From positions 619,393,592 to 619,457,591 of the forward strand of contig NC_133328.1 of NCBI RefSeq assembly GCF_042186555.1: 64,000 nucleotides of DNA, written 5' to 3'. Under the pieces are notes generated by a model that was not told where the DNA came from, ran no database searches, and saw only the letters and a program-made list of their open reading frames with translations. The translations under genes were made by a program, and so were the position numbers. The DNA is from Aquarana catesbeiana. Taxonomy: Eukaryota > Chordata > Amphibia > Anura > Ranidae. Positions 35,260 to 46,640 of the stretch are shown in pieces (the first letter of the stretch is position 1; the number at the start of each line of letters is the position of its first letter).

Positions 35260-35520
35260 ATAACTTCCTTCATGAGTCCTGATTAAGCTTGGAAAAGAAA
35301 TGCGTTGACCTATGAGGAATTTACACATACAGTATGTTCAAGATCTGGCAAATTAGCCTTGTAGTGCATGATACTGTTATTTTTCATGAGAACTAAATGC
35401 CAATATGCACAGTAAACATCAAGTTGGTTTCCTTTTACTAAGTTTTATTGGCAATGTTTTTAAAATAATATGTAATAAAATTTATCTTTTTATATACTTT
35501 TGTTGTGCTCCTTATTATGT
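35260..35520 (+). mobile_element. Fragment of the hammerhead-like repeat family
   Basis: CTGATTA at 35279, GAAATGCG at 35297, then about 170 bp later AATAAAATTTATC and GTGCTCC. The order of landmarks matches 10336 and 30926. It begins about 15-30 bp beyond the Tc1 right end. Short, and the stem is weak. Confidence 0.38.
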
Positions 35521-35560
35521 TAGTAAAGTCTGACCCATTTTTGTATGGACAGGAAGTTAA

Positions 35561-35666
35561 AGGAAGTAAACCCTTCCAAATGGTACACAGATGGCAAAAA
35601 TAAACTAAAAGGGGGTATAACCCACCCTTTATCCAAAATGAAAAAAGTTTTGCTTTTTGTTCTACT
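35561..35666. mobile_element. Short T2-like MITE (106 bp)
   Basis: AGGAAGTAAACCC after TTAA (35557-35560) and TTGTTCTACT before TTAA (35667-35670). The inverted repeats are imperfect. TTAAAGG ends fit the T2 type. Confidence 0.55.
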
Positions 35667-35799
35667 TTAACAAAAAATTATATAGAAGAAAAGATACATG
35701 GCATCCCATATCAAACAATCTGATATCATGTTTCAGATTAATAGTGTCAACAGGCTTTTGCTTGTGTCAGAACTGCTTTTCTCCACATACAGGTCTATA

Positions 35800-36036
35800 G
35801 GAATGCAAAAGCAGCCTGGAAGGAAGTCAACTGCAAGTCAAATGCCAATCACAAGGTCCACTGAAGGTCAATTACAGATCAGAAGGATGTCAACTTCGGG
35901 TCAGATGAAGATCAGAAGGTGGTCAACTGCAGGTCCAATAAAGATCAGAAGGTAATCAATTGCAGGTTAAATTCAGATCAGAAGGAAGTCAACTACAGAT
36001 CAAATGCCAATCAGAAGCAGGTCAGTTGAAGGTTAA
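35800..36036. repeat. 33-bp minisatellite, first segment
   Basis: Units like CTGCAGGTCAAATGAAGATC plus AGAAGGAGGTCAA, imperfect. The array resumes at 37001 after a transposon insertion. The 85-residue frame with TSGQMKIRR repeats is an artefact because the period is a multiple of three. Confidence 0.9.
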
Positions 36037-37000
36037 CCACTTAAGCCCCAGAGGATTTGGCTGGCTAAAGACCAGAGCACTTTTTGCAATTCGGCACTGC
36101 GTCGCTTTAACTGACAATTGCGCGGTCGTGCGACGTGGCTCTCAAACAAAATTGACGTCCTTTTTTTCCCACAAATATAGCTTTCTTTTGGTGGTATTTG
36201 ATCACCTCTGCGATTTTTATTTTTTGCGCTATAAACAAAATAAGAGCGACAATTTTGAAAAAAACGCATTATTTTTTACTTTTTGCTATAATAAATATCC
36301 CCCAAAAATATATAAAAAACATTTTTTTTCCTCAGTTTAGGCCATATACATATTTTTGGTAAAAATAAAATCGCAATAAGCGATTATTGATTGGTTTGCG
36401 CAAAAGTTATAGCGTTTACAAAATAGGGGATAGTTTTATGGCATTTTTATTAATAATTTTTTTTTTACTAGTTTTGGCAGCGATCAGCGATTTTTATCAT
36501 GACTGCGACATTATGGCGGACATGTCGGACATTTTTGACACATTTTTGGGACCATTGTCATTTATACAGCAATCAGTGCTATAAAAATGCATTGATTCCT
36601 GTGTAAATGACACTGGCAGTGAAGGGGTTAACCACTAGGGGGCGGGGAGGGGTTAAGTCAGTACTAGGGAGTGTTTTCTAACTGTAGGGGGGATGGGCTG
36701 TGTCTGTCAGTACACTGATCTCTGCTCCCGATGACAGGGAGCAGAGATAAGTGACACTGTCACTAGGCAGAACGGGGAGATGCTGTTTACATTGGCATCT
36801 CCCCGTTCCTGCTCTCCGTGAGACGATCGCGGGTATCCCCACGGCGATCGAGTCCGCAGGACCCGTGACCCGACTCACGGAGCTCCCGGCCAGCGCACGC
36901 AATGACACGGCGGGAAATTCAAATGGACGTACATATACGCCCATTTGCCCAGCCGTGCCATTGTGCAGACGTACATAGTCGTGCGCCGGTCCTTAAGTGG
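36037..37000 (+). mobile_element. CCACTT-family TTAA element (964 bp), complete
   Basis: CCACTTAAG at the left and CTTAAGTGG at the right form a perfect 9-bp inverted terminus, flanked by TTAA at 36033-36036 and 37001-37004. The flanks are one minisatellite, which confirms the insertion. It is the cleanest member of the family here and a useful reference for the others. Non-coding. Confidence 0.93.
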
Positions 37001-37500
37001 TTAATGACAGATCAAAAGGTTCAGATGAAAATTAGAAGTAGGTAACCTAAAGGTCAAATAAAAATCAGAAGGAAATCAACTGCATATCAAAAGAAGATTG
37101 GGAATTCAATTGTAGTTTGAATACAGATCAGAAGGAGGTCAGCTGTAAGTCAAATGTTGAACAGAAGGTGATCAATTGCAGTTCAAATACAGATCAGAAG
37201 AAGGTCAACTGTAGGTCACCTGTAGGTTAAATGCTGATCAGAAGGAGGTCGACTGAAGGGCAAAAACTGTTTGGGAGGAGGTCACCTGTAGATAAAATAA
37301 AGATCAGAAGGAGGTCAACTGCAGCTCAAATACAGGTTGGAAGGAGGTCAACTGCAGGTCAAATGAAGATCAGAAGGAGGTCAGCTGTAAGTGAAATGCA
37401 TATCAGAAAGAGTTCAACGGTAGATCAAATACAGATCAGAAGGAGGTCAACTACACGTCAAATGCACCTGTCAGTTAACTCTGAATGAACTCAACAACAC
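37001..37500. repeat. 33-bp minisatellite, second segment
   Basis: Continuation of the array at 35800, with AGATCAGAAGGAGGTCAACTG as the dominant core. Its apparent frames are RRRSTAGQ-type repeats. Confidence 0.9.
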
Positions 37501-38280
37501 GTCAAAGTGATGTCAAATGAAAAAAACCGCAGTTGCCTTTTGACACCAGCTTTACAGCAGTCAGAAAAAGGATAGATGCTTGTTTACCAGTGCTCTGGGA
37601 TAATGCACTTTGTAAATTGCCATTTATCTGATTAAAGTGCAAACTTTAAAGTATATGTAAACCCAACAACTTAAATCACATATAAGCTGAAACTTTTGTT
37701 AAAATAATATTTGAAGATCCTGTCATGAAAGCCCTTGAATAGGGTCCGGTATAGGATGACAACTGCCTCCGAGTTGTGCTACTGTGTTGTCACGCTGTAA
37801 CATGCTCTCCAATGGCAACTACAAGACAAACAGAAGAACCATATGCAGCACATGTCTGCCCTGTAAGTACAAAAAAATAGCTGTTGATCTTCCAGAATTG
37901 CAAAAAATTACTTTTAGTCTCAAGATAAGAACAAGATTAGGGCTAAATAATCTCTTTGAGATAACACAGGTGTGATGGAACATCCAGCATCCAGCTTGGG
38001 TGCTTCTGTCAAGATACAGCTTCCTCCAGTCTGGACCCAGAAACCAGGTAGTATAGCTGAGCACCCAGAATCTAGACGACACTAGCTTAGGTGCAAACTG
38101 GAACTCTCGTTATTAATTTGCACAGAATATAAAGTACACAAGATCAGGTAGAGCTTGATCACATTACCCTAAAAATATAAAATGTAACCAGGAATATAAT
38201 TAACATAGCTAAGGAACAGCAAACATAAACATCACTATAATTAAACTATTCATCACCTAGACATGAGGTCATAGGGATCC
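37501..38280. other. No gene or recognised repeat
   Basis: Mostly unassigned. TTTAAAGTATATGTAAACCC near 37645 resembles a T2-like left end without a partner. Confidence 0.4.
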
Positions 38281-38480
38281 CCTGGCTATGCTTTTGATGA
38301 AGGCCTAAGGCCGAAATGCGTCAGCATTTTTGGCTGATGTTATTGCTGTAATGCTTAAATAAATATTTTCTATGGAGAAGCTGTCGAGTTGCCGGCTTGT
38401 ACTTTCTATGCATCTTTTGTGAGCTTAATTAGCCAGAGCACTGACTACTCTACACACCAACTATACTATATAGCGGATGA
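38281..38480 (+). mobile_element. Hammerhead-like repeat fragment
   Basis: The core is at 38294-38317. AAATAAATATTTTCTATGG follows about 45 bp later. This compact copy resembles the ones at 10336 and 35260. Its right limit is unclear. Confidence 0.42.
38294..38317 (+). ncRNA. Hammerhead-like core with GC stem
   Basis: TTGATGA (one change from CTGATGA), A, GGCC, loop TAA, GGCC, then GAAAT. Stem II is a perfect 4-bp GC helix. Upstream, GTCATAG and CTATG could form a degenerate helix I next to a GTC cleavage-type triplet, but the register is imperfect. Confidence 0.45.
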
Positions 38481-38859
38481 GATTGGGTGAGTTTTTCTCT
38501 TGCTACTTTATCCCCTGGCAAGATACCCCCCTATGTTGAGCGCATGTATGCCGCTTTGATTTGGAGGGGGGGGGACACTCTCCTCCAATCCTTTGCTGAC
38601 CTGACAGGCTGCATGCTCGGATAAGGTCTGGTATGAATGGTGTGGGTGTCCCTCATTAACATCTACACCGACCTTCATTTAGGATAATGGTCTGGTATAG
38701 ATGATGGGAATGGTTACAGAGTTGCATAAATGTTTTCCTGGAGTTCAGTTTTAATTCTAGACAGCATATTATATTAGCTTAAGAGGCATTGCATGCTGAT
38801 ATTCAGGGCCGAGACAAGGAAAGACAGGAGGGGAGGCTGCCCTGGGCACTGTAGTTTCA
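38481..38859. other. No gene or recognised repeat
   Basis: Contains a short stretch (CTCGGATAAGGTCTGGTATG) resembling the interior of the hAT-like element at 28360. Otherwise unassigned. Confidence 0.35.
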
Positions 38860-39060
38860 TGTGAGGTGGGAGGGGGGGCGCTGCAAGGAGATTAAGGTGG
38901 AGGGGATTTGTGTTGGGAAGGGCAATTTGGGGGGGCGGCAGTGTGTAAGAATTGCTAGGAGAGCTGATTTAGGGGATTTGTGTTGGGAGGGGGAATGGGA
39001 GAAAAGGATTTCTGCTAGGAGGGGGGATTTGTGGGGGTTTGTGCTAGAGGAGGTGATAAG
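38860..39060. repeat. G-rich minisatellite, first segment
   Basis: Imperfect units of the type GGAGGGGGGATTTGTGTT. It continues at 39263 after a LINE tail and a TA run. Many G runs of three or more give it G-quadruplex potential. Confidence 0.72.
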
Positions 39061-39206
39061 AGTGGCAAGGATGTGGAATTCCCTTCCACAGACGGTGGTC
39101 TCAACCACAACATACAGGGATATACAATGTAATACTGACATATAATCACACACATGGGTTAGACTTGATGGACTTTTGTTGTCTTTTTTCAACCTCACCT
39201 ACTATG

Positions 39207-39212
<6 letters not shown>
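39050..39212 (+). mobile_element. LINE 3' end (CR1/L2-like)
   Basis: The frame RVARMWNSLPQTVVS matches the C-terminal end of CR1/L2-type LINE proteins. The 3' tail GACTTGATGGACTTTTGTT, CAACCTCACCTACTATGTAAC follows. The copy is 5'-truncated to the last codons plus the 3' end and sits inside the G-rich minisatellite. Confidence 0.72.

Positions 39213-39262
<50 letters not shown>
39213..39262. repeat. (TA)n microsatellite
   Basis: TA dinucleotides directly after the LINE TATGTAAC tail. It probably expanded from the LINE's terminal repeat. Confidence 0.93.
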
Positions 39263-39266
<4 letters not shown>

Positions 39267-39538
39267 GCTGGGAGGGGAAATTTTTGTTGGGGGTAGGGGT
39301 TTGTGCTAGTAGGGGAAATTTAGGGGGTGCATTTGTGCTAGGGGGAAGATTTGGAGTGGGGGGGGGGGTTTACTTGGAGGGGAGATTTGAGGGGTAGAGG
39401 ATTTGCGCTAGGAGGGGTGACTTTTTTTGGGGGGGGGCCTTTGTGTTAGGATTTGGGGGGCAAATAATTGTGCTGAGAGGGGGGATTTCAGCAGGGGGGC
39501 GGATTTGTACTCGGGGGGGGGGATTTTTTGCTTAGAGA
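39263..39538. repeat. G-rich minisatellite, second segment
   Basis: GTGCTGGGAGGGGAAATTT and GTGCTAGGGGGAAGATTTGG units continue the array at 38860. Confidence 0.72.
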
Positions 39539-39542
39539 GTAA

Positions 39543-39976
39543 TGCCCCGTACACACGGTCGGATTTTCCGATGGAAAATGTCCGATCGGATCGTGTTGTC
39601 GGAAATTCCGACCGTGTGTGGGCTCCATCGGACATTTTCCATCGGATTTTCCGACACACAAAGTTGGAGAGCAGGAGATAAAATTTTCCGACAACAAAAT
39701 CCGTGGTCGGAAATTCCGATCGTGTGTACACAAATCCGATGGACAAAGTGCCACGCATGCTCAGAATAAATAAAGAGATGAAAGCTATTGGCCACTGCCC
39801 CGTTTATAGTCCCGACGTACGTGTTTTACGTCACCGCGTTCAGAACGATCGGATTTTCCGACAACTTTGTGTGACCGTGTGTATGCAAGACAAGTTTGAG
39901 CCAACATCCGTCGGAAAAAATCCTAGGATTTTGTTGTCGGAATGTCCGAACAAAGTCCGACCGTGTGTACGCCCTA
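39543..39976. mobile_element. Harbinger-like MITE (434 bp), longest copy
   Basis: Starts TGCCCCGTACACACGGTCGG after TAA (39540-39542) and ends CCGACCGTGTGTACGCCCTA with TTA at 39977-39979. The outer bases of the right end have changed. It is inverted relative to the copies at 2904, 9981 and 45587 and supplies the 3' part they lack. Frames on both strands are repeat-derived. Confidence 0.87.
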
Positions 39977-39979
39977 TTA

Positions 39980-41109
39980 GAGTGCAGATTAGTGCTCAAT
40001 TTTTTTTGTGGGGGGGCGTGATTTTTGATGACACATAATGCTCAAGCATCATGGGGGGGGCACAGTTTGGCATGTTCGCCCTGGGCTCTAGATTATCTTG
40101 CATCTGCTGATATTGAGTCCGTTATCTGCAGCGACACCCGGATCCTTCGCCATCATTGATCATATGTTCTGTCGCTTGGAATGAGCAATCGCTCCATCAG
40201 CAAACCATTGATAGGCCATAGATGTTTATAGATATTCATTCTATGCCCATAGGTACTCTTAAAGTTGCCCCGACTCCATAAAATCGGAATTCAGGACGTT
40301 AGAAAAATCTTATCAGGCAATAGCATCATATTCACTGCGCCAAGAAAATCCATTTTATGAAGACGGCCGCACTTTGCTCCGAATCCATCCTTCACGATGT
40401 CACTGACATTTCTGCTGATACAGTCAATTGTTTTTGGCGGCTGTTCATTAGTCTGAAGTGAGACATAAGCAACAGGGAACTCGGTATAAAAACCTTCCAT
40501 AAATATTCGGCTAGTTCATGAGATAACAATCACTTAACAGGGCTCTAATGAAATGCTTCGCTTTGTTAGCAGACGTCAAGGTTCTTTAAAAGCTTTAACT
40601 TCTTATGGATAAGGCAACGTGTGTGCGCGAGGTCTAAGTGGTTCCTGCTTCTGCTGTGATAAAAGGACCGCAGGCGCCACTCCTGGGAAGAAAGCTAATA
40701 GGATATCTGACAGAAAAATGAATAACCGGACAAATGGTTTTATATATGGAATGGTGGAGGGTGAGCACAGACCTGCTGTAAGAAAAACAAGAGCGTGAAA
40801 ATTAGAGGGAGATTGTAGAAAATCATTCATGACGCTAGCCAAGACAATCTTTCCATTGTATCGGAGTTTATTGGCCTTGCGTGGCGGTATTTACAGCTCC
40901 TCTAAAAAGGGATCCACGATGGATCAGAAGCATTTGAGAGCCAGCTTGGAGGTGATATGTTGGCTCCTCAATGCTTGTAATAACCATTGAAAGCCTGCTG
41001 CACCGTGCTCTACATGCAGTGGCAACATGTTTGGTGGCAGTTCTGCTTACAGATTGCAACTAGTTGTAAAAATAATGCGACACCTCAAGGCAACTGCGGC
41101 ATTGCGTGT
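39980..41109. other. No gene or recognised repeat
   Basis: Frames below 80 residues show no family. No tandem or terminal repeats were recognised. Confidence 0.45.
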
Positions 41110-41113
41110 ATTA

Positions 41114-41310
41114 ACCCCTTCCCGACCAGCCGCTGCAGTTATACTGTGGCAGGTTGGCTCCCCTGGGCGAGCCGTTGTAGCTGTACGTCGGCTCTTTAAG
41201 ACGCTGTAGCAGGCATGCATGCGCCCGCAAGCATGTCCCCGGAGCCGATGCACGTGCCCGGCAGGCGCGATGACCGTCGCGCACCCACAATCGCTCGTGA
41301 CATCCCCATC
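41114..41310 (-). mobile_element. CCACTT-family element, right-end fragment, inverted
   Basis: After TTAA (41110-41113), CCCCTTCCCGACCAGCCGCTG and the following ACTGTGGCAGGTTGGC match the inverse complement of 16640-16747. The other end is lost near 41310. Confidence 0.72.
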
Positions 41311-42295
41311 AGTACCTCTAGCCCAACTGAAAATTAGAATTAACAATATTAATCTCATGGAAAAAATATTTCACATCTTACATCAACGAATCATTTATAT
41401 GATAAAAAAATGGGACCCCTGGTTCAATCATTCCAAACACTTCTTAAACCCTGAATAACAATACTTTGCATCAGAGATCATTGAAAGATATAAGTTGCTG
41501 ATGGTATTCAAGGATACTACTGTTAACATGTTAGTCAACCATAACAATGTACGGTACCTATCTATCAACTACTGTATACTTTAACATAATCTTCCTTACT
41601 TGTAAACCTCATGTAATGCATTCCTCATCTAATGCATTTCTCTTTTTCTCACAGCCAGTTTGGATATCACTTTTTTGTACCACTTTTTTTGTACCCAATA
41701 AAAATAGTTTGTTAACAAAAAAACCCAAAAAACTATTTATTAGCTTCCCAGCCACCATCTGGGCACACCTTTCTAGAGATTGGCTAGGCCCTGATCTATA
41801 TTCAGTCTGGTTATTTGAAACCCTATTCTACAGGCAGGGAGAAGAAATAAAACTCCCAGCCAGTGAAGCCTTGTACAGAACAGACTAAACAATCACTGCT
41901 CCCTTGATTACAGAAAGAGCAATAAAACAAAATTTACCTAGCATCCTGGGCTAGGAGGGTGCGTCACATGTTATCTAACAGATTTATGTATTTTCAATGT
42001 TGTCCTCAAAACCGCACAAAAGACCTTCTCCCGTTGGTTGATATTTATTTAAACTGTTCCATGCCTCTGCTCCTCAGTAGCCAAGGCATCCTTATTTTGA
42101 ATACCTTGCACTAAAACGAAAGAGTATGGGACATAACAGCAGAACATCAAGTCGGCTTTGAGTCTATCAACTAAGAACAAAAAAATTAGGCAACGGAGAT
42201 CCCAAGGTCATCAAAACCAAATGACTAAACATTACTTAGTCCTGTCAAGTCTTAATTTCTGCTACAATATGAGGGACCAGATTTTGCCATACACA
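41311..42295. other. Unassigned; possible LINE C-terminus
   Basis: A plus-strand frame ending at 41458 (KIFHILHQRIIYMIKKWDPWFN) is vaguely like the C-terminal tail of L1/Tx1-type LINE proteins. The resemblance is too weak for an annotation. The rest is AT-rich and unassigned. Confidence 0.25.
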
Positions 42296-42296
42296 G

Positions 42297-42450
42297 CATA
42301 TATTATTATTATTATTATAAAGGATTTATATAGCGCCAACAGTTTACGCAGTGCTTTACAATATAAAAGGAGACAACACAGTTACAATACAATAAAAGAC
42401 AAGAGGATTAAGAGGGCCCTGCTCAGAAGAGCTTACAATCTAATCGGGTG
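42297..42450 (-). mobile_element. SINE/LINE tail (GTAAAGCGCTGCGTAAA type), antisense
   Basis: Minus strand: GATTGTAAGCTCTTCTGAGC, then TTGTAAAGCACTGCGTAAAC, GGCGCTATATAAATCC and an (ATT/TAA)n run. This matches the plus-strand tail at 43405-43530. It is a widely dispersed amphibian-type 3' tail, probably L2-related or a SINE sharing it. Confidence 0.7.
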
Positions 42451-43007
42451 GGTATGTGTCCCATCTTGTGTCAACAGTTCATATTGTTGAATATGGTATA
42501 TTGGTGAGGATAATATTTTACAACTTTGGGAGGTACTAAACTTCCCCCGCATTTATGTTTTTTTCACTTCTCCTACCTGTATGTATCTTATCTTCAAAAT
42601 ACACACTTACCTGCACAGTGAATCCAGTGTTGTCTTGCCGCAATCCACCATTCGGGTGACATAGCCTGTGTCTGGGGCCGTCATCTTTGTCTTCTTTAGC
42701 TGGTTGACTCTTCTGGGTTCACACAGAGAGTTCTGGATAATGTGCTGGGCCCACCCTGTATCTGCTTTGTGTCACCATTCCTGCAACCTCCTGGGAGATA
42801 CGACGTGGTATCTCAGAAGGATGCAGGGCCTGTCATTCAGAGCAAAACAAAACAATACAAAAAAAATACTGATTTCTAGGGGAAGGGTTTGAAGAGATCA
42901 AACTCAATTTTTTTTAATTTACGTTCTACTTTAAGCCCCTTTAGGACCAACTCCAAGTTGGCCACCATTCTCCTGCAAGGAAAGGTGTGATGTAATGACC
43001 AGACCAA
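42451..43007. other. Unassigned; T2-like end near 42930
   Basis: GTTCTACTTTAAG near 42926 resembles a T2-like right end without an obvious partner. No gene was seen. Confidence 0.35.
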
Positions 43008-43309
43008 CATAGGCATGTGCCGGGTGTGCCTGGGCACACCCTAATCACCATGTGTGGCGCAGATTCCCCCTGCTGATATTTCACCAAAGCCCTCTAACGG
43101 GGCTCCTAAAAAAATGTATAAAAAATAATCAAAAAATAAGATAATAAAAATAAAAAACGACTAACAGTCCACTGCTCTACTGACACCAACCTCAGCCCTA
43201 CTGACAAGTCCAATACTCTACTGACACCATTCACTGCCCTACTAACACCGTCCATGTTTTATTACATTTGGAGTGCACACCCTGATGCAATAGGATGTGC
43301 ATACCTATG
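43008..43309. mobile_element. hAT-like MITE (302 bp)
   Basis: CATAGGCATGTGCCGGGTGT at the left and GGATGTGCATACCTATG at the right are inverted termini. Flanking 8-mers CAGACCAA and CAGACACC match at 5 positions, so the target duplication is decayed or doubtful. Confidence 0.6.
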
Positions 43310-43404
43310 CAGACACCATACTCTGCAGCTTTCTCCTCTAAGCCTAGCATGGCTTGATAACTTGCCCCAGGGGAGGCCCTGATACCTGGGCTCACATGAA
43401 GTGT

Positions 43405-43530
43405 ATTGAACCTTATATTGTAAGCTCCATGAGGGTAGGGACTGATGTGAACGTATAATATATATGTAAAGCGCTACGTAAATTGACGGCGCTATATAAG
43501 TACCTGAAATAAATAAAAAATAAATAAATG
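43405..43530 (+). mobile_element. SINE/LINE tail with (AAATAAAT)n
   Basis: TTGTAAGCTCCATGAGGG, TGTAAAGCGCTACGTAAATT, GGCGCTATATAAGTACC, then AAATAAATAAAAAATAAAT. Same type as 42297 in the opposite orientation. Confidence 0.72.
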
Positions 43531-44395
43531 ATGCTGCACTTCAATCAACCTTGAAGAGGAATAGCAGCCCTGAAGGAAGAAAAGGAAGAAAGACTTCCAT
43601 GTTTCACTTTCAATTCATTTTTAATTAAGTTTTATAGGATACATAGCAAAACCCATACAAATATATACATAAAAGTAACCAAAATATGAAAAATTCCAGA
43701 GTGCATCCGTAGGTCATTAGAGACATAGAAAAAGTGACGGCAGAAAAAGACTGAAAAGTCCATTGAGACAATAAAGGTGATTAAAATAATGATCAATGAG
43801 TATGGCAATTTTCATATTGTATAAGCAGCAGGAGGATATAAAAAAAAAGGGCGAAGGGGGGAAAGGAAGGGCAAATCATGCATTAATCATAAATGGGAGA
43901 CAGTCATAATTGAATGTAAGGGTCGGATTCGCTGTACAGAGAATTGCCAAGAAATTGATTAATAAAGACCTCCCAGGCCAGGGGGGGGCGAGAGAAAAAG
44001 AAGAGGGAATGAAAAAAAAAAACAGAATAGAAAAAAAAGAGAAGAACAGGAGGAGGACATCTGGGACACCCTGAGCAGAAACCTAGGGCTTCAAATGCCT
44101 ATAGCAGTGTATAGCTTGCTGAGGATATGAAAGGGTGAGCGTATTATATACTGTACATGGGGCCCAGATTTTTAGGAATTTTTGATGTGTATTTAAACAA
44201 ATGTTAGTAAGCTTTTCATTGAAGAAGAAAGTCTCTATGTGGCAATGAACTTCCTCGAAAGAAACAAGTGTTGCTATTAAACATGTTGGCAGGTGTGAGT
44301 GCCTTTTAGTTATTACCCCTCCTGTGATGGTGTAGTGGGTTCGAGCATGTGCTCTTTTTATACCAGCTATGGGTGGGGCCATTCAGTTCTCCTAG
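43531..44395. other. No gene; A/G-rich segment
   Basis: The 43840-44060 part is purine-rich (AGAGAAAAAGAAGAGGG). No terminal repeats or coding similarity recognised. Confidence 0.4.
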
Positions 44396-44640
44396 TTTTT
44401 AAAGAAATGGTGTGGGGTCCCCCACCAAAATCCATACTAGACCCTCATCCAAGCATGGAGCCGGGCAGGCCAGGAAAGGGGGGGAGGGGGGCGAGCGAGC
44501 ACCCACCTTCTGAACCATACCAAGCCATATGCCCTCAACATGGAGGGGTGCTTCGGGGCAACACACATCCTACTGGGTCAGGCTCTCCAATCAGCTTATG
44601 CTCCCTATTTGGAAACCTCTAGCTCTGATGGGGGCTTGTC
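44396..44640. mobile_element. Fragment related to the hAT-like element at 28360
   Basis: GCATGGAGCCGGGCAGGCCAGG and the flanking text on proceeds from 'dated' GGGTCCCCC to GCGAGCGAGC parallels 28830-28905 (GCATGCAGCCGGGCAGGTC). Ends were not found. Confidence 0.45.
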
Positions 44641-45586
44641 CTAAATTAGGTTGCTGAATGCTGACAATGTCCACCACAAAGTGGTGGAAATTGACTGTAT
44701 TCACAAACTCAACAAATGAGTTTGCCCAGCCGAAAATGAACTTTTTCACAAATAACTGATTCTTTCTCTCCCTAAAATCTATCAGACAAACTAAGATAAA
44801 GTTTGAATATAAAAAAAAAAAGAAGCCTCTTACACTTTTTATATATTATCGTCAACAAGCTTTTACTCCCTCCAGATTATCCAATCTGCCATGATGGATA
44901 GCGCATTGTACTATCCTGAACGCTGAATTTTATATATGCAGTAAAGACTTCTTGATGCGTACGTATACAATGTTCTCCGTAATGTGATTTACTCTGCATA
45001 TTTCTTGCTCTTTTTTATTTGTTTGTTGGAAGACCTACCCGCAGTGCTGTTACCGTGGGAGATATATCGCATTTACAGGTATGTCCTTCATGTGTCGAGG
45101 AAGCGATCTTCCTGAGTAATAGTGATTAGTCACACACAAGTGGCTGTTACAAATTGCTGAAGGTCAGTGATAAATCTCCCGGCTTAAATCTTTATGATGT
45201 CTGGACTGACATTCAAGAGTAATTTAAAAGACAAAGGGGATCGCAGCCGGTGCTTGCTACAGAACAAGCTATCGTATATCAAGCGTTGGTGAAACCTACA
45301 GATGTAACCGTAATTATTCTGTGTCTGGAGATGCTCTAACTGTCATATTTATTAATGTTAGGGTTTTTTTTTTTTTTAAACTTTAAACTTATATTCTTGT
45401 TAAAATTAAAGCTGAATGCCGGGTGTGATCTATATTGCGCACTTACATTGGTCCAGCTTGGCACTGCTGCCATTTATAGAACCCGTTGTATTTTTCCATT
45501 GAATACAATGTGTTCTCTGATTGGATGAGGTTGAGAAGATCATGATGTCTTTGCCCCACCTCTCCACCTCATCCACTCTGAGGATT
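44641..45586. other. No gene or recognised repeat
   Basis: AT-rich sequence without coding similarity. Confidence 0.45.
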
Positions 45587-46001
45587 TTGTCGTCGGACAT
45601 TCCGATGACAAAATCCGTTGGATTTTTTCCGACGGATTTTGTCCCAAACTTGTCTTGCATACACACGGTCGCACAAAGTTGTCGGAAAATCCGATCGTTC
45701 AGAACGAGGTGACGTACAACACGTACGTCGGGACTATAAACGGGGCAGTAGCCAATAGCTTTCGTCTCGTAATTTATTCTGAGCATGCGTGGAACTTTGT
45801 GCATCGGATTTGTCTACACACGATCGGAATTTAAACAATCGGATTTTGTTATCGGAAAATTTTATATCCTGCTCTCAAACTTTGTGTGTCGGAAATTCCG
45901 ACGGGAAAAAGTCCGATGGAGCCCACACACGATCGAGATTTCCGACAACACAATCCGATCGCACATTTTCCTTCGTAAAGTCCGACCGCGTGTACAGGGC
46001 A
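45587..46001. mobile_element. Harbinger-like MITE, 5' truncated
   Basis: Begins within the family at TTGTCGTCGGACATTCCG, lacking the first bases of the terminus, and ends CCGCGTGTACAGGGCA before TAA (46002-46004). Same orientation as 2904 and 9981. Confidence 0.82.
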
Positions 46002-46124
46002 TAAGGCCTCATTGTGTTAAAAATGACCAGGGCTTTTTTTCAGCTGGAATGTGGGAGAACGCAGTTCCGGGACCTCCACTACCTCTAGCTCTGAATGTAT
46101 CTAATGGCAAGGGATGCTGAGGAG

Positions 46125-46640
46125 TGATGAAGGGTCCATTGCTTCTGGAGGATCTATTGTTGTTTGGGGGGGGATGTATTGAGGAAGGGGTCTATCCTTG
46201 CTGGGTGGGGGTCATATGCTGTTGGGGGGTCAATTGTTGCTTGGAGGGATCTCCTTTTGAGGGAGGGGTCTATTGTTTAGGGGGACTTATATTGTTGGGA
46301 GGTCAATTGTTGCTGGGAGGGATCTACTGTTGAGGGAGGGGTCTATTGTTTGGGGGGGCATATGTTGTTGGGGGGTCAATTGTTGCTGGGAGGGATCTAC
46401 TGTTGAGGGAGGGGTCTATTGTTGCTGGCTGCTGGAGGGTCTATCAATATTGGCTGTTAGGAGATCTATTGTTGATGGCAGGGGACTATTGTTCCTGGGG
46501 TGGATCTGTTGTTGTTAAAGGATATTTTGTTTGCGGGGATTCTATTGTTGCTGGGGGGATTCTATTGTTGCTGGGGGGATTCTGCTATTGCTGGGGGTCT
46601 ATTGTTGCTGGAGGGATTTATTGTTGCTATTGTTGCTGTC
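46125..46640. repeat. GTT/GCT-rich imperfect minisatellite
   Basis: Repeated TCTATTGTTGCTGGGGGGAT and related units of about 24-33 bp. The overlapping frames rich in CCWG, LLLGG and VAGG are products of the repeat. Confidence 0.85.

Noticed and set aside
41219..41458. LINE L1/Tx1 C-terminal tail
   Set aside because: Only a short basic and aromatic stretch resembles it, with no motif that identifies the family.
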